Positions 1 to 8,942 of a stretch of 64,000 nt of DNA are shown here, piece after piece. The position numbers and the translations under genes are program-made. The notes beneath the pieces are model-generated. The model was given only the letters and a program-made list of their open reading frames with translations, did no database searches and was not told the DNA's origin. This DNA comes from Clostridiales bacterium UBA3758 (GTDB lineage: Bacteria; Bacillota; Clostridia; Oscillospirales; Oscillospiraceae), in assembly GCA_002371675.1 (NCBI GenBank), contig DFGE01000015.1, forward strand, positions 62,001 through 126,000, written 5' to 3'. Position 1 is the stretch's first letter. Each line of letters opens with the position of its first letter.

Positions 1-807
1 GGGCATGACCGTGGGAAGACGTACATCCTCCGCGAGGGCGAGGCCATCCCCGCCCTGGTCGATCTCGGCGTCTTCACCGCGGACTACCGCATCGTGAAGG
101 CCCGCTACGAGAAATACCGGCAGATCAACCGCTTCGTCGAGCTGGTGGATCAGGCCTTCGCCGGCAGCACAAGGCGGGATATCACGATCCTCGACTTCGG
201 CTGCGGCAAGAGCTACCTGACCTTCATCCTCTATTACTACTTCGCCGTCAAGCGCGGCCTGGCCGTGAAGATCATCGGCTACGACCTCAAGGAGGACGTG
301 GTGGAGCACTGCAATGCCATCGCGCGCAAATACGGCTATGACGGCCTGCGCTTTGTGCACGCGGACGTCTCGCGCGACGCGCTCTATGACGAGAAGGTGG
401 ATATGGTGGTTTCGCTGCACGCCTGCGACACGGCCACGGACTACGCCCTGCACTACGCGATCTCCAAGGGCGCGGAGTATATCTTTTCCGTTCCCTGCTG
501 CCAGCACGAGATCAACAGCAGCATCCGCAGGGGAGGGGAGCTGGACATCTTCCTGCGCCACGGCATCGTCAAGGAGCGCATGGCCGCCCTGCTCACGGAT
601 TCCATCCGCACCCTCATCCTTGAGGACATGGGCTACAGCGTGGACGTGATCGAGTTCACCGACTTTTCCGACTCGCCCAAAAACCTCATGCTGCGCGCGA
701 AAAAGACCGGCAAACGCAGCACGCGCGGCCGCGAACAGGCCGCGGCGCTCGCCGCGCAGTACGGCTTCACGCAGACGCTTCTGCGCCTCTGCGCGGAAGG
801 AGAATAA
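1..807 (+). CDS. SAM-dependent methyltransferase, 5' end cut off by the window
   Basis: The reading frame is open from the first base, so the protein starts upstream of the window; a GTG at 94 is an internal codon. The visible part is 268 residues. It begins with a segment (KTYILREGEAIPALVDLGV) typical of Methyltransf_32-type proteins of Firmicutes, followed by an alpha-helix leading into the SAM-binding motif I, ILDFGCGKSYLTF, at about residue 65 of the visible part. A second motif, VSLHACDTATDYAL, and a conserved VPCCQHE segment are characteristic of this family (related to the eukaryotic METTL25/RRNAD1 group). The substrate is unknown; RNA is possible by family analogy. It ends in a bidirectional terminator shared with the convergent ricT gene. 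Confidence 0.85.
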   Translation, partial: GHDRGKTYILREGEAIPALVDLGVFTADYRIVKARYEKYRQINRFVELVDQAFAGSTRRDITILDFGCGKSYLTFILYYYFAVKRGLAVKIIGYDLKEDVVEHCNAIARKYGYDGLRFVHADVSRDALYDEKVDMVVSLHACDTATDYALHYAISKGAEYIFSVPCCQHEINSSIRRGGELDIFLRHGIVKERMAALLTDSIRTLILEDMGYSVDVIEFTDFSDSPKNLMLRAKKTGKRSTRGREQAAALAAQYGFTQTLLRLCAEGE

Positions 808-811
808 GCGA

Positions 812-866
812 AAAAATACAGCCGCCGCATCGGCAGGAACTCCTGCCGATGCGGCGGCTGTTTATG
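812..866. terminator. Bidirectional terminator between methyltransferase and ricT
   Basis: Near-perfect 21-bp inverted repeat (818-838 with 841-861, core CAGCCGCCGCATCGGCAGG) preceded by six A and followed by TTTA, so it can end transcription from both convergent genes. Confidence 0.85.
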
Positions 867-878
867 CTCGTTTGGTTT

Positions 879-2219
879 TTATTCTTCGGACGCGTGCGGC
901 GCCTTGCTCTCTCCGCCGCGGCGGCGCGGACGGCGCCGGGACGGACGGGCTTTCTTTTCCCCGTCGGCGTGCTTTTCACCTTCGGGCTTCCTGCCGCTCT
1001 CGGGCCTCGATACGCTCTTCTCCGCGCCGTCGGCATGCTTGAGCTCGGCCTTCACGCGGCGGGCTCCGCGCCGGCCGCGGCGGGACTTCTCCTTCTCCGG
1101 GCTCGCCGGAGCCTCCGTCTGCTCCGCTGCGTGTTCCTCACGCTGCGGCTTTTTGCCGCCGGCAGCCTTCGGCGTATTCTCCGCGGCCTTGTCGGCTTCC
1201 CGGGCGCCCTTGTCGCGCCCGCCGCGGCGGCGCCGCCCGGTCTTCTTGACGACCTCGGCCTTCACCGCAGGCACAGGCTCCGTCTCCGGCTCCTCGGCGA
1301 TATAGGCGGGGATGGCCCATTCGTTCTCCGGCTCCTCGGGAAGCTCAGGCTCCTCGGGCGGATGATAATCCAGCACGTGCGGGGGCTCCTTCCCGTCGCA
1401 GGGACGTCCGCCGGGCACCTGGCAGAGCTCGCAGGCCTTGTAAAGATGCAGCGTGTCGTCCGTATCCTTGTCGAGCTTGACCTTCACGTTCTGGCGCAGG
1501 AGGTTGACCTGCACGGCGGTGCCGTAGCCGTCGATCGTCTCAACGAAGGAGCCCTGTCTGGGCACTTTTTTCACGAGATCCTCATAGGCCTCCTGCTCGT
1601 AGCGCAGGCAGCACATGAGTCTGCCGCAGCTGCCGGAGATCTTGGTCGGATTGAGGGAGAGGGACTGAACCTTCGCCATCTTGGTGGATACCGGCTGAAA
1701 ATCGTCCATAAACGCGCTGCAGCAGAAGGGGCGGCCGCAGATGCCGATGCCGCCGATCATCTTCGCCTCGTCGCGCACGCCGATCTGCCGCAGCTCGATG
1801 CGGCTGCGGAACACGCTCGCGAGATCCTTGACGAGCTCGCGGAAATCCACGCGCCCGTCGGCGGTGAAATAGAAGGTGATTTTGTTGCCCTCAAAATTGT
1901 ATTCGACGCTCACGAGCTTCATCTCCAGCCCGTGCTGCGCGATCTTCTGCCTGCAGATGCCGTAGGCTTCCTGCTCGCGCTGGCGATTGAGCGCGTCGAT
2001 ACGCAGATCGTCCGTCGTGGCGACGCGGAGCACCGGGCGCAGCGGCTGCACGACCGCCGTCTCCTCGACGTGATGGTTGCCCCAGCTGCAGTCGGCCAAC
2101 TCGAGACCCTTGGCGGTCTCCACGACGAGCTTGTCGCCCGTCTTCACGTCCAGGCCGCGGGGGTCAAAATAATAGATCTTGCCCCGATTTTTGAATTTGA
2201 TACTGACTACTTCGATCAA
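879..2219 (-). CDS. ricT: PSP1-domain protein RicT (YaaT), stage 0 sporulation family
   Basis: 446 residues from a TTG start at 2219. I chose this start because AAGGAG lies 6 nt upstream, overlapping the holB stop codon, and the resulting N-terminus (M)IEVVSIKFKNRGKIYYFDP matches the usual family start; an ATG at 2243 would add eight residues inside holB without a good ribosome site. The PSP1 core spans about residues 1-270 and keeps the family cysteine clusters CGRPFCCS and CGRLMCCLRYE. In Bacillus RicT works with RicA and RicF in a Fe-S-containing complex that stimulates RNase Y cleavage and sporulation. The last ~170 residues are low complexity, rich in Lys, Arg, Glu and Ala, and end in an arginine-rich patch, suggesting an RNA-binding tail (inference). 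Operon with holB. Confidence 0.93.
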   Translation of the reverse strand: MIEVVSIKFKNRGKIYYFDPRGLDVKTGDKLVVETAKGLELADCSWGNHHVEETAVVQPLRPVLRVATTDDLRIDALNRQREQEAYGICRQKIAQHGLEMKLVSVEYNFEGNKITFYFTADGRVDFRELVKDLASVFRSRIELRQIGVRDEAKMIGGIGICGRPFCCSAFMDDFQPVSTKMAKVQSLSLNPTKISGSCGRLMCCLRYEQEAYEDLVKKVPRQGSFVETIDGYGTAVQVNLLRQNVKVKLDKDTDDTLHLYKACELCQVPGGRPCDGKEPPHVLDYHPPEEPELPEEPENEWAIPAYIAEEPETEPVPAVKAEVVKKTGRRRRGGRDKGAREADKAAENTPKAAGGKKPQREEHAAEQTEAPASPEKEKSRRGRRGARRVKAELKHADGAEKSVSRPESGRKPEGEKHADGEKKARPSRRRPRRRGGESKAPHASEE

Positions 2220-2229
2220 TGCTGTCTCC

Positions 2230-3033
2230 TTAGTTCCTGTCATCCTGCGGCAGCGTTGTGCACAGGAGACCAAAAATGTGTTTGACGCCGGTGTTCACCC
2301 GGAGCATGTCCGCGCAGCGCGAGAGAAGCGCGCGCAGCCGGAAAAGTGCCTCCCGGCCGAGACCGGGGTCCGCCCTGCGGCCGCAGAGGATCTCGCCGCT
2401 CTCCTCGAGCGCGGCATTCACGAATGCGGCGGCGCGGCGGCCGTCCATACGCTCCTGCTCGAAGCCCCAGCGCAGCAGCGCCATGCGATCCCGCCCCGCG
2501 AGCAGCGAGAGGTAGTCCCGCGCGAGCGAGAGCTCTTCCTCCTCCGCGTGCTGCTCCTGACCGCCGAGGCTCAGCTCCACGCAGCGCGAGCGTACGGTGG
2601 GCAGCAGCTGCATGGGGTTGAGGCAGCACAGCAGGAACACAACGCCCTGCGGCGGCTCCTCCAGGAGCTTGAGCGCGGCGTTCTGCGCGGGCAGATTCAT
2701 GGTCTCCGCCTCGGGCAGCAGATAGACCTTGCGCTGCGCCTCGTTCGGCAGGACGATCGCGTCGGCCGCCATGCCGCGGATCTGGTCGACGGTGATTTCC
2801 TGCCTGGGCTTGCCCTTGTCGTCCTCCAGGCGGCGGACGGTGATGAGATCCGGGTGGATGCCCTGCGCGACCTTCCGACAGTCCCGGCAATGGCCGCAGG
2901 GCGGATTCTCCCCGCTGCAGAGCGCGGCCGCGGCGATCTCCCTGGCTGCGGAGAGCGCCTCCTCGCGCGAGGCTGCGGAGAGAATATAGGCATGGGAGAG
3001 CTGCCGCGGATCAATATGCTGCGGTAGTGCCAC
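2230..3033 (-). CDS. holB: DNA polymerase III delta' subunit
   Basis: 267 residues from a GTG start preceded by GGAGG about 10 nt upstream. It is the clamp-loader delta' subunit, which with gamma/tau and delta loads the beta clamp. Visible marks are the zinc-binding cysteines CGHCRDCRKV after an early CSGENPPCG, the EITVDQIRGM segment, and the sensor region NAALKLLEEPPQGVVFLLCC. The P-loop of gamma subunits is absent, as expected for delta'. It lies directly upstream of ricT with about 10 nt between stop and TTG start; holB-ricT is a conserved neighbour pair in Firmicutes. Confidence 0.93.
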   Translation of the reverse strand: MALPQHIDPRQLSHAYILSAASREEALSAAREIAAAALCSGENPPCGHCRDCRKVAQGIHPDLITVRRLEDDKGKPRQEITVDQIRGMAADAIVLPNEAQRKVYLLPEAETMNLPAQNAALKLLEEPPQGVVFLLCCLNPMQLLPTVRSRCVELSLGGQEQHAEEEELSLARDYLSLLAGRDRMALLRWGFEQERMDGRRAAAFVNAALEESGEILCGRRADPGLGREALFRLRALLSRCADMLRVNTGVKHIFGLLCTTLPQDDRN

Positions 3034-3127
3034 GGATCAGACCCCCTCCCGATTTGCATCGAATCATTTTATCATCCGCGCGCCGCTTCGTCAACAGATG
3101 CTTTTCAAAAGAATCGTGAATCTTTGC

Positions 3128-3156
3128 TTGTAATTCCCTGCCAATGTTGATAAAAT
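3128..3156 (+). promoter_or_regulatory. Promoter candidate for the CotH gene
   Basis: TTGTAA, 17-bp spacer, TAAAAT. The predicted start site is only about 3 nt before the ATG at 3166, and no Shine-Dalgarno is visible there. Confidence 0.45.
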
Positions 3157-3165
3157 ATCCCTGCT

Positions 3166-5580
3166 ATGAAACACAGAATACTTTTCTCTCCGCTCAGCCT
3201 CCTGCTGAGCCTTATCCTCCTGACAGGCTGCGCCATGCCGAGCAGCCCGCAGGAGAGCGCGCAGGCGTATCCGTCTTCTCAGCCGGCGCAGGCCGCCGAG
3301 CCTGCGGCGCAGGAAGCCGCGCCGGCCTCCGGCTTTTCCGGGCAGCTGCGCATCAGCGAAGTGATGGCCAGGAACGAGGCGACGCTCGCGGATCGGGACG
3401 GGGCTTTCCCGGACTGGATCGAACTGGAAAACATCAGCGGCGGGGAGCTGAAGCTCGCCGGCTGGTCGGTCTCCGACAAGGAGGGCAGCGCCTGGACGCT
3501 GCCGGACATGCTCCTGGAGCCGGGCAGCCTTGTGCTGCTGCTCTGCAACGGCGAGCAGGGCCCGGCCTTTTCCCTCTCCGAGGGGGAGACGCTGCGCCTG
3601 TGCGCCCCGGACGGGACGGAGCAGGACGCCGTGCGCTGCGCCGCGGCGGCGGACTGCTCACAGATCCGCAGCGAGGACAGCGGCTTCACCCTCTGTGCCT
3701 GGCCCACGCCCTGCCGGCAAAACAGTTCGGCGGGCTATGAGGAGGCCTGCGCGGAGCGCGCGGCCGCGGGGCTCTGCATCTGGGAGGCCGCCAGCGCCAA
3801 CCGCCTCGTGACGCTTGCCGCCACCGATGAGCAGAGCGACTGGGTGGAGCTCAAAAACGCCGGCCCCGACACGCTTATGCTGGAGGGCTGCAGCCTTACG
3901 GACGATCCGGACGAGCCGCGAAAATACCCGCTCCCCGCGCGGGAGCTCGCCCCCGGGGAGCTGCTCCTGCTCGCCTGCGAGGGCGATCTGGATGCCTCCG
4001 AGGGGAACACGGGCTTCTCGCTCTCTGCCTCGGGCGACGCGCTCTATCTCTATGACGCCTCCGGCGCGCTGCTCGACTATGTCTCGCTGCACGATATTCC
4101 GATGGACGGCAGCGTGGGCCGCATGGAGGGCCGCGGCGGCTTCTTCCGCTTCCCGGCCGCCACGCCCGGAGAGGCCAACGGCGAGGGCCTGCGCCGCGTG
4201 AGCGCCGCGCCCGTCGCCCTCACGCCGGACGGCTGCTATGACGGTACGCAGAGCGTCAGCGCTGCGCTCTCCGCTCCCGGGACGATCCGCTACACGACGG
4301 ACGGCTCACTGCCGGATGAGGGCTCTCCCGTCTATACCGGCCCCATTCCTCTCGACGTGACCACGGTGATCCGCGCAGCAGCCTGGGAAGAGGGAGCGCT
4401 GGCAAGCGAGGTCGTGACCTTCAGTTACTTCCTGAACGAAAACCACAGCCTGCCCGTGCTGAGCCTTGCGGTGGACGACGCGGCGGGCTTCAAGACCATG
4501 TATGACAACAGCTGGAAGAATCACGTGCTGGACGCCAATCTCGCCTTCTACGACGGGGAGCACAGCTTCAACCGCCGCTGCGGCGTGAGCCTCAAGGGCT
4601 GGACGAGTCTCGCGCTGCCGAAGAAGAGCCTGGGCGTGGACTTCAAGGGCGTCTACGGCGGCAACCTCGAGGCGGACGTGTTCGGCAACGGCGTCACGGA
4701 ATTCTCGACGCTCGCGATCCGCGCCGGACAGGATTATCCCTACGCGATCTTCCGCAACGAGCTCGTGGAGGAGCTCTGCCTGGAGGGCTCCGAGACTCTC
4801 TACACGCAGGCGAGCAAATACTGCGTGCTCTACATCAACGGCGCGTATCAAGGCATCTACTGCCTGAAGGAGGACTTCTCCCGGCAGTATTACGCCTCCC
4901 ATACCGGGACGGACAAGAGCTCCTGCACGGTGCTGAAAACTCCCGTCGGCCCGGGCAGCGGCGTCTATGAGGATGTGGTGACCTTCGCCTGGTATGAGGA
5001 TCTGTCCGTGGAGGAAAACTACAGGCAGGTCTGCGAGACGATCGATATCGACAGCTTCATCGACTGGTTCTTGTTTGAGAGCTTCTGCGCCAATACCGAC
5101 ACCCAGGGCAACTGCCGCCTGATGCGCTCTTCGCAGACGGACGGACTGTGGGATTTCGCCCTCTATGACCTCGACTGGGGCTTCTGGTATGCGGGGAGCG
5201 ATTTTTCGGTGCTGCTCGGGGGCTTCGGCAATACGGGCAGCCAGTTCCCGCCGCTGCTGCGCGCTCTGATGAAAAACGCCGACTTCCGGGATCGCTGCTT
5301 CACCCGCTTTGCCGAGCTTAACCGCGGCGTGCTCTCCAACGCGCATGTGCTCGCGAAGATCGACGAGCTGGAGGCGCTGCTGGAGCCGGAGACCGCGCGG
5401 GACCGCGAGCGCTGGCTGCTGGATATCGAATCCTGGCATGTCGAGGTGGAGAAGCTGCGCGCCTTCATCCTCGACAATGACTGGGAGGCGCACAACGTCG
5501 ACATGCTCTGCGAATACGCGGACGTTACCCCGGAGGAACGGGCACATTATTTTGGCTATCTCGATAGCCGGGAGGGATAA
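3166..5580 (+). CDS. CotH-kinase lipoprotein with lamin-tail and chitobiase-like domains
   Basis: 804 residues. A signal peptide ends in the lipobox LLTGC (Cys 22), so the protein should be lipid-anchored outside the membrane. Two lamin-tail (LTD) domains follow, at about 55-165 and 195-335, each with the WIELEN or WVELKN motif. Next is a chitobiase/hexosaminidase C-terminal-like domain (YTTDGSLPDEGSPVYTGPI, about 350-425), then a CotH-like kinase domain to the end, with the conserved KSLGVDFKGVYGG, RNELVEELC and LYDLDWGFWY segments. CotH proteins are atypical kinases that phosphorylate spore coat proteins; in this large secreted form the target is unknown. It is followed after 3 nt by the PAP2 gene, so they are co-transcribed. 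The start lacks a clear ribosome site. Confidence 0.88.
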   Translation: MKHRILFSPLSLLLSLILLTGCAMPSSPQESAQAYPSSQPAQAAEPAAQEAAPASGFSGQLRISEVMARNEATLADRDGAFPDWIELENISGGELKLAGWSVSDKEGSAWTLPDMLLEPGSLVLLLCNGEQGPAFSLSEGETLRLCAPDGTEQDAVRCAAAADCSQIRSEDSGFTLCAWPTPCRQNSSAGYEEACAERAAAGLCIWEAASANRLVTLAATDEQSDWVELKNAGPDTLMLEGCSLTDDPDEPRKYPLPARELAPGELLLLACEGDLDASEGNTGFSLSASGDALYLYDASGALLDYVSLHDIPMDGSVGRMEGRGGFFRFPAATPGEANGEGLRRVSAAPVALTPDGCYDGTQSVSAALSAPGTIRYTTDGSLPDEGSPVYTGPIPLDVTTVIRAAAWEEGALASEVVTFSYFLNENHSLPVLSLAVDDAAGFKTMYDNSWKNHVLDANLAFYDGEHSFNRRCGVSLKGWTSLALPKKSLGVDFKGVYGGNLEADVFGNGVTEFSTLAIRAGQDYPYAIFRNELVEELCLEGSETLYTQASKYCVLYINGAYQGIYCLKEDFSRQYYASHTGTDKSSCTVLKTPVGPGSGVYEDVVTFAWYEDLSVEENYRQVCETIDIDSFIDWFLFESFCANTDTQGNCRLMRSSQTDGLWDFALYDLDWGFWYAGSDFSVLLGGFGNTGSQFPPLLRALMKNADFRDRCFTRFAELNRGVLSNAHVLAKIDELEALLEPETARDRERWLLDIESWHVEVEKLRAFILDNDWEAHNVDMLCEYADVTPEERAHYFGYLDSREG

Positions 5581-5583
5581 AAC

Positions 5584-6324
5584 ATGGAACTGACTGCATT
5601 TGCCCAATGGCTGAACACCGCCTTCGCCGGATATGACGCGGCGATTCTCGGCTTCCTGCACCGTCTGGCGGAGGCCGCCGGCGGCCTGCTCACGCCGCTC
5701 ATGAAGCTCGTCACCCTGCTCGGCGAGAAGGGCCTGGTGATGCTGCTCGCGGCTGTCGCGCTGATGCTCTTTGCGCGCACGCGCAAGATCGGGGTGTGCC
5801 TCTTCGGCGCCGTCTGCTGCGGCGCGCTCATCACCAATATCATCCTCAAGGACTGGGTCGCGCGGCCCCGCCCCTTCGAGACCGCGGAGCTCTTCCGGCA
5901 GTACTGGCAGTTCCTCGGCTCTCCGGCGGAGGACGGTTTCTCCTTCCCCTCGGGCCACGTGACGGCTGCCGCCGCCGGCATGACGGCGCTGAGCCTTATT
6001 CACAGCAAAAAGTGGGTCGTCCCTGGGGCGATCTGGGTCGTGCTGATGGCCCTCTCGCGCAACTACCTCGTCGCGCACTACCCCTCCGACGTGCTCTTCG
6101 CCGCCCTTATCGGCGTGGCTTCGGGCTTCATCGCCTGGCTGATCACCCGCCTCATCTTCCGCCTGCTCGAGGACTGGGGCGATACGCGCTTTGCCCGCTT
6201 CTGCCTGGACTTTGACGCGAGCCAGCTCAGGCCGCTGCTTCAGCGCGCCGGCCGCGGCGGGCAGGTCGAGCCGGAGCAGACCGAGGAGCGCGGCGGCTAT
6301 GTCGGCAAGCATCTGAAAAAGTGA
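5584..6324 (+). CDS. PAP2-family membrane phosphatase
   Basis: 246 residues with about five membrane helices. All three phosphatase motifs are present: KDWVARPRP (K89-x6-RP), PSGH (122-125) and SRNYLVAHYPSD (from S158), the histidines being the catalytic pair. Members dephosphorylate undecaprenyl pyrophosphate, phosphatidylglycerol phosphate or phosphatidic acid at the outer face of the membrane; the sequence does not tell which. The ribosome site GGGAGG overlaps the stop of the CotH gene, indicating coupling. A hydrophilic tail of about 45 residues follows the last helix. Confidence 0.9.
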   Translation: MELTAFAQWLNTAFAGYDAAILGFLHRLAEAAGGLLTPLMKLVTLLGEKGLVMLLAAVALMLFARTRKIGVCLFGAVCCGALITNIILKDWVARPRPFETAELFRQYWQFLGSPAEDGFSFPSGHVTAAAAGMTALSLIHSKKWVVPGAIWVVLMALSRNYLVAHYPSDVLFAALIGVASGFIAWLITRLIFRLLEDWGDTRFARFCLDFDASQLRPLLQRAGRGGQVEPEQTEERGGYVGKHLKK

Positions 6325-6337
6325 GTTACGACAGCAG

Positions 6338-6372
6338 TGTGCCCGCACCGGGGAGACCCGGACGCGGGCACT
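6338..6372 (+). terminator. Hairpin after the PAP2 gene
   Basis: Inverted repeat TGCCCGC...GCGGGCA with an inner CCGG/CCGG stem, followed by an AT-rich run (TTGATAATATTATAAA). The U-tract is imperfect. Confidence 0.6.
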
Positions 6373-6406
6373 TGATAATATTATAAAAAAGGAGCGGAAC
6401 AGCATA

Positions 6407-8824
6407 ATGAACGCATACGAAAACCTGCATGCCAGCCTCATGCGCCGCCTCGCGCCGGACTGCACGGTGCTCCTCAAGAGCGACGGGAGCTTCCCGCTCG
6501 CCGAGCCCTGCAGTATCGCGCTCTACGGCAGCGGCGCGCGGCACACCATCAAGGGCGGCACCGGCTCCGGCGAGGTCAATTCCCGCTCTTTCCTCAGCAT
6601 CGAGGAGGGGCTGGAGGAGGCCGGCTTCACCGTCACCACGAAATACTGGCTGGACACCTATGACCAGCTCATCCTGGCGGCGAGGCGGGCCTTCCGTGAG
6701 ACCGTCAAGGCGCGGGCCAAGGAAAAGCACGTGCCCGCCGTGATCGAGGGCATGGGCGCGGTGATGCCGGAGCCCGAATATCGCATCCCACTCTACGGCG
6801 AGGGCGACACCGCCGTCTATGTGCTCTCGCGCATCTCCGGCGAGGGCAACGACCGGCAGGCCGTCCCCGGCGATATCCTGCTCACCGAGACCGAGAAGCG
6901 GGATATCCTGGAGCTCAAGAGCAAGTACGCGCGTTTCCTGCTGGTGCTGAACGTCGGCGGCGTGGTGGATCTCAGCCCTGTGCTTGAGGTGGGGAATATC
7001 CTGCTGCTCAGCCAGCTCGGCGTCGAGACGGCGCATGCGCTCGCGGATCTGCTGCTGGGAAAGAGCTGCCCCTCCGGCAAGCTCACGACGACTTGGGCCG
7101 CCTGGGGCGATTATTGCCCCGCGGGCGAGTTCGGCGGGCGGGACGACACCCGCTACACCGAAGGGCTCTATGTCGGCTACCGCTATTTTGACACTGTCGG
7201 CAAGAAGCCGCTCTTCCCCTTCGGCTACGGTCTGAGCTACACGAGCTTCTCCGTCAGGCCCGGCAAGCTCCTGCGCGAGGGGGAGCAGATCGTGCTCAAG
7301 GTCTCCGTCGCCAACACCGGCAGCCGCGCCGGGCGCGAGGTCGTGCAGCTCTATGTCTCGGCGCCGGAGGATCTCCTGCGCAAGCCCATGCAGAGCCTCG
7401 CCGCCTACCGCAAGACGAGGACGCTGCAGCCGGGGGAAATGGAGGAGCTCTCCCTGCGCTTCTCCCTTCGCGATCTCGCCTCTTATGACGAATCCGGCAG
7501 CTGCTGGCTGCTGGAAAAAGGGGAGTATCTGCTCCGCGTCGGCACGAGCAGCGCGGACACCGCTGTCGCGGGCGTCCTGAAGCTCAAAAAGGAGATCATC
7601 ACCGAGCGCGACCGTCCCTGCGGCGGCGCATGCGAGCTCGAGGAATGGCTCCCCGAAAAGCGCGAGGAGAAGAAGGCGCCCGCCGGCGTGCCGAGCCTCA
7701 GCCTCGAGGGGAACGAGCTGGAGACACGCACCGTGGATTATCGTCTGCCCGTCGCCTGGGACAAGGAGATCGAGGCGCTGAGCGAGGAGGAGCTGATCGC
7801 CCTGAACGTCGGCCGCTTCGACCCCAAGGCGGGACCGTTGAGTATCATCGGCAACGCCTCCTCCGCCGTGCCCGGCGCAGCGGGCGAATCCGTCGCCTAT
7901 CCCGAAAAGGGCATCCCCGGCATCGTGATGGCCGATGGCCCCGCCGGACTGCGTCTCAGCCGCGAATATGTGATCGACGAGAAGGGTAACGCCCACGCCG
8001 TCGGGCAGACCATGCCCGAGAGCATTGCGGAATTCCTCCCCGCCCCGGCGCTCGCAGTCATGAAGCTCCTTGCCGGCGGAGAGCCGAAGGGCGAGCGGCA
8101 CGAGCAGTACGCCACCGCCATCCCCATCGGCACCGCGCTCGCCCAGAGCTGGGACGATGAGCTCGCCGAGAGCTGCGGCGACATGGTGGGCGACGAGATG
8201 GAGCGCTTTGGCGTCCAGCTCTGGCTGGCTCCGGCGCTGAATCTCCATCGCGATATCCGCTGCGGGCGCAACTTCGAGTATTTCTCGGAGGACCCGCTGC
8301 TCTCCGGCAAGATGGCCGCCGCCATCTCCCGCGGCGTGCAGGCGCATCCCGGCTGCGGCGTCACGATCAAGCACTACGCGGCCAACAACCAGGAGACCAA
8401 CCGCTATAACAACAACAGCATCGTCCGCGAACGCACGCTGCGTGAGCTGTATCTGCGCGGCTTCGGCATCGCCGTGCGCGAGGGGAGGCCCTGCGCTGTC
8501 ATGACCTCCTATAATCTGCTCAACGGCGAACATACCTCCGAACGCCGCGATCTGATCCGCGACGTGCTGCGCCTGGAGTTCGGCTTCGACGGCATCGTGA
8601 TGACCGACTGGATCATGGGCACGCTCGACCGCAGCTCCGTCCACCCCGCGCCGAACGCCGGGAAGATCGCCGCCGCGACCGGCGACCTCACCATGCCCGG
8701 CCGCCGGAAGGACTGCAAGGATATCGTCAAGATGCTATACACCTTCAAGCTCACGAAGCGCGAGCTCATGGCCAACGCTACCCGCGTCGTGCGCATGGCG
8801 AGGCGGCTGCAGAAGAAGGGCTGA
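6407..8824 (+). CDS. Glycoside hydrolase family 3, permuted domain order
   Basis: 805 residues, no signal peptide, good ribosome site AAAGGAG. The domains are in reverse of the usual GH3 order. The C-terminal alpha/beta sandwich comes first (about 25-265, with KGGTGSGEVNSRSFLSIEEG and PSGKLTTTW), then a fibronectin III-like domain (about 270-400, NTGSRAGREVVQLYVSAPE), then the catalytic TIM barrel (about 440-800). The barrel carries GRNFEYFSEDP, the KHYAANNQETNR substrate-binding block and the nucleophile Asp 734 in GIVMTDWIMG. Such permuted enzymes are known beta-glucosidases in rumen and gut Firmicutes; cytoplasmic hydrolysis of imported beta-glucosides is likely. Confidence 0.92.
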   Translation: MNAYENLHASLMRRLAPDCTVLLKSDGSFPLAEPCSIALYGSGARHTIKGGTGSGEVNSRSFLSIEEGLEEAGFTVTTKYWLDTYDQLILAARRAFRETVKARAKEKHVPAVIEGMGAVMPEPEYRIPLYGEGDTAVYVLSRISGEGNDRQAVPGDILLTETEKRDILELKSKYARFLLVLNVGGVVDLSPVLEVGNILLLSQLGVETAHALADLLLGKSCPSGKLTTTWAAWGDYCPAGEFGGRDDTRYTEGLYVGYRYFDTVGKKPLFPFGYGLSYTSFSVRPGKLLREGEQIVLKVSVANTGSRAGREVVQLYVSAPEDLLRKPMQSLAAYRKTRTLQPGEMEELSLRFSLRDLASYDESGSCWLLEKGEYLLRVGTSSADTAVAGVLKLKKEIITERDRPCGGACELEEWLPEKREEKKAPAGVPSLSLEGNELETRTVDYRLPVAWDKEIEALSEEELIALNVGRFDPKAGPLSIIGNASSAVPGAAGESVAYPEKGIPGIVMADGPAGLRLSREYVIDEKGNAHAVGQTMPESIAEFLPAPALAVMKLLAGGEPKGERHEQYATAIPIGTALAQSWDDELAESCGDMVGDEMERFGVQLWLAPALNLHRDIRCGRNFEYFSEDPLLSGKMAAAISRGVQAHPGCGVTIKHYAANNQETNRYNNNSIVRERTLRELYLRGFGIAVREGRPCAVMTSYNLLNGEHTSERRDLIRDVLRLEFGFDGIVMTDWIMGTLDRSSVHPAPNAGKIAAATGDLTMPGRRKDCKDIVKMLYTFKLTKRELMANATRVVRMARRLQKKG

Positions 8825-8858
8825 GCAGAGCCCAGCGCAAAACACACTAAACACAATT

Positions 8859-8898
8859 ACACCGGCGGCCTCTCCCGCGAGGGAGAGGCCGCCGGTGT
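8859..8898. terminator. Hairpin between convergent GH3 and dapF genes
   Basis: Perfect 18-bp stem (ACACCGGCGGCCTCTCCC with its complement, 4-nt loop). It lacks a real U-tract on either side (TTA only), so it may act as a weak bidirectional terminator or RNA 3' stabiliser. Confidence 0.6.
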
Positions 8899-8942
8899 TA
8901 TGCGGTATTCTGTACAAGCCAGAGCTGCGGCGGAGGAGGGGA

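Noticed and set aside
849..2285. Long plus-strand open frame opposite ricT
   Set aside because: Leu/Arg/Gly-rich composition from antisense reading of a GC-rich gene; ricT on the minus strand has clear conserved motifs.
4306..8644. Very long minus-strand open frames (over 700 codons) opposite the CotH, PAP2 and GH3 genes
   Set aside because: They cross real gene boundaries and show the low-complexity pattern of antisense frames in high-GC DNA; no domain or ribosome site supports them.
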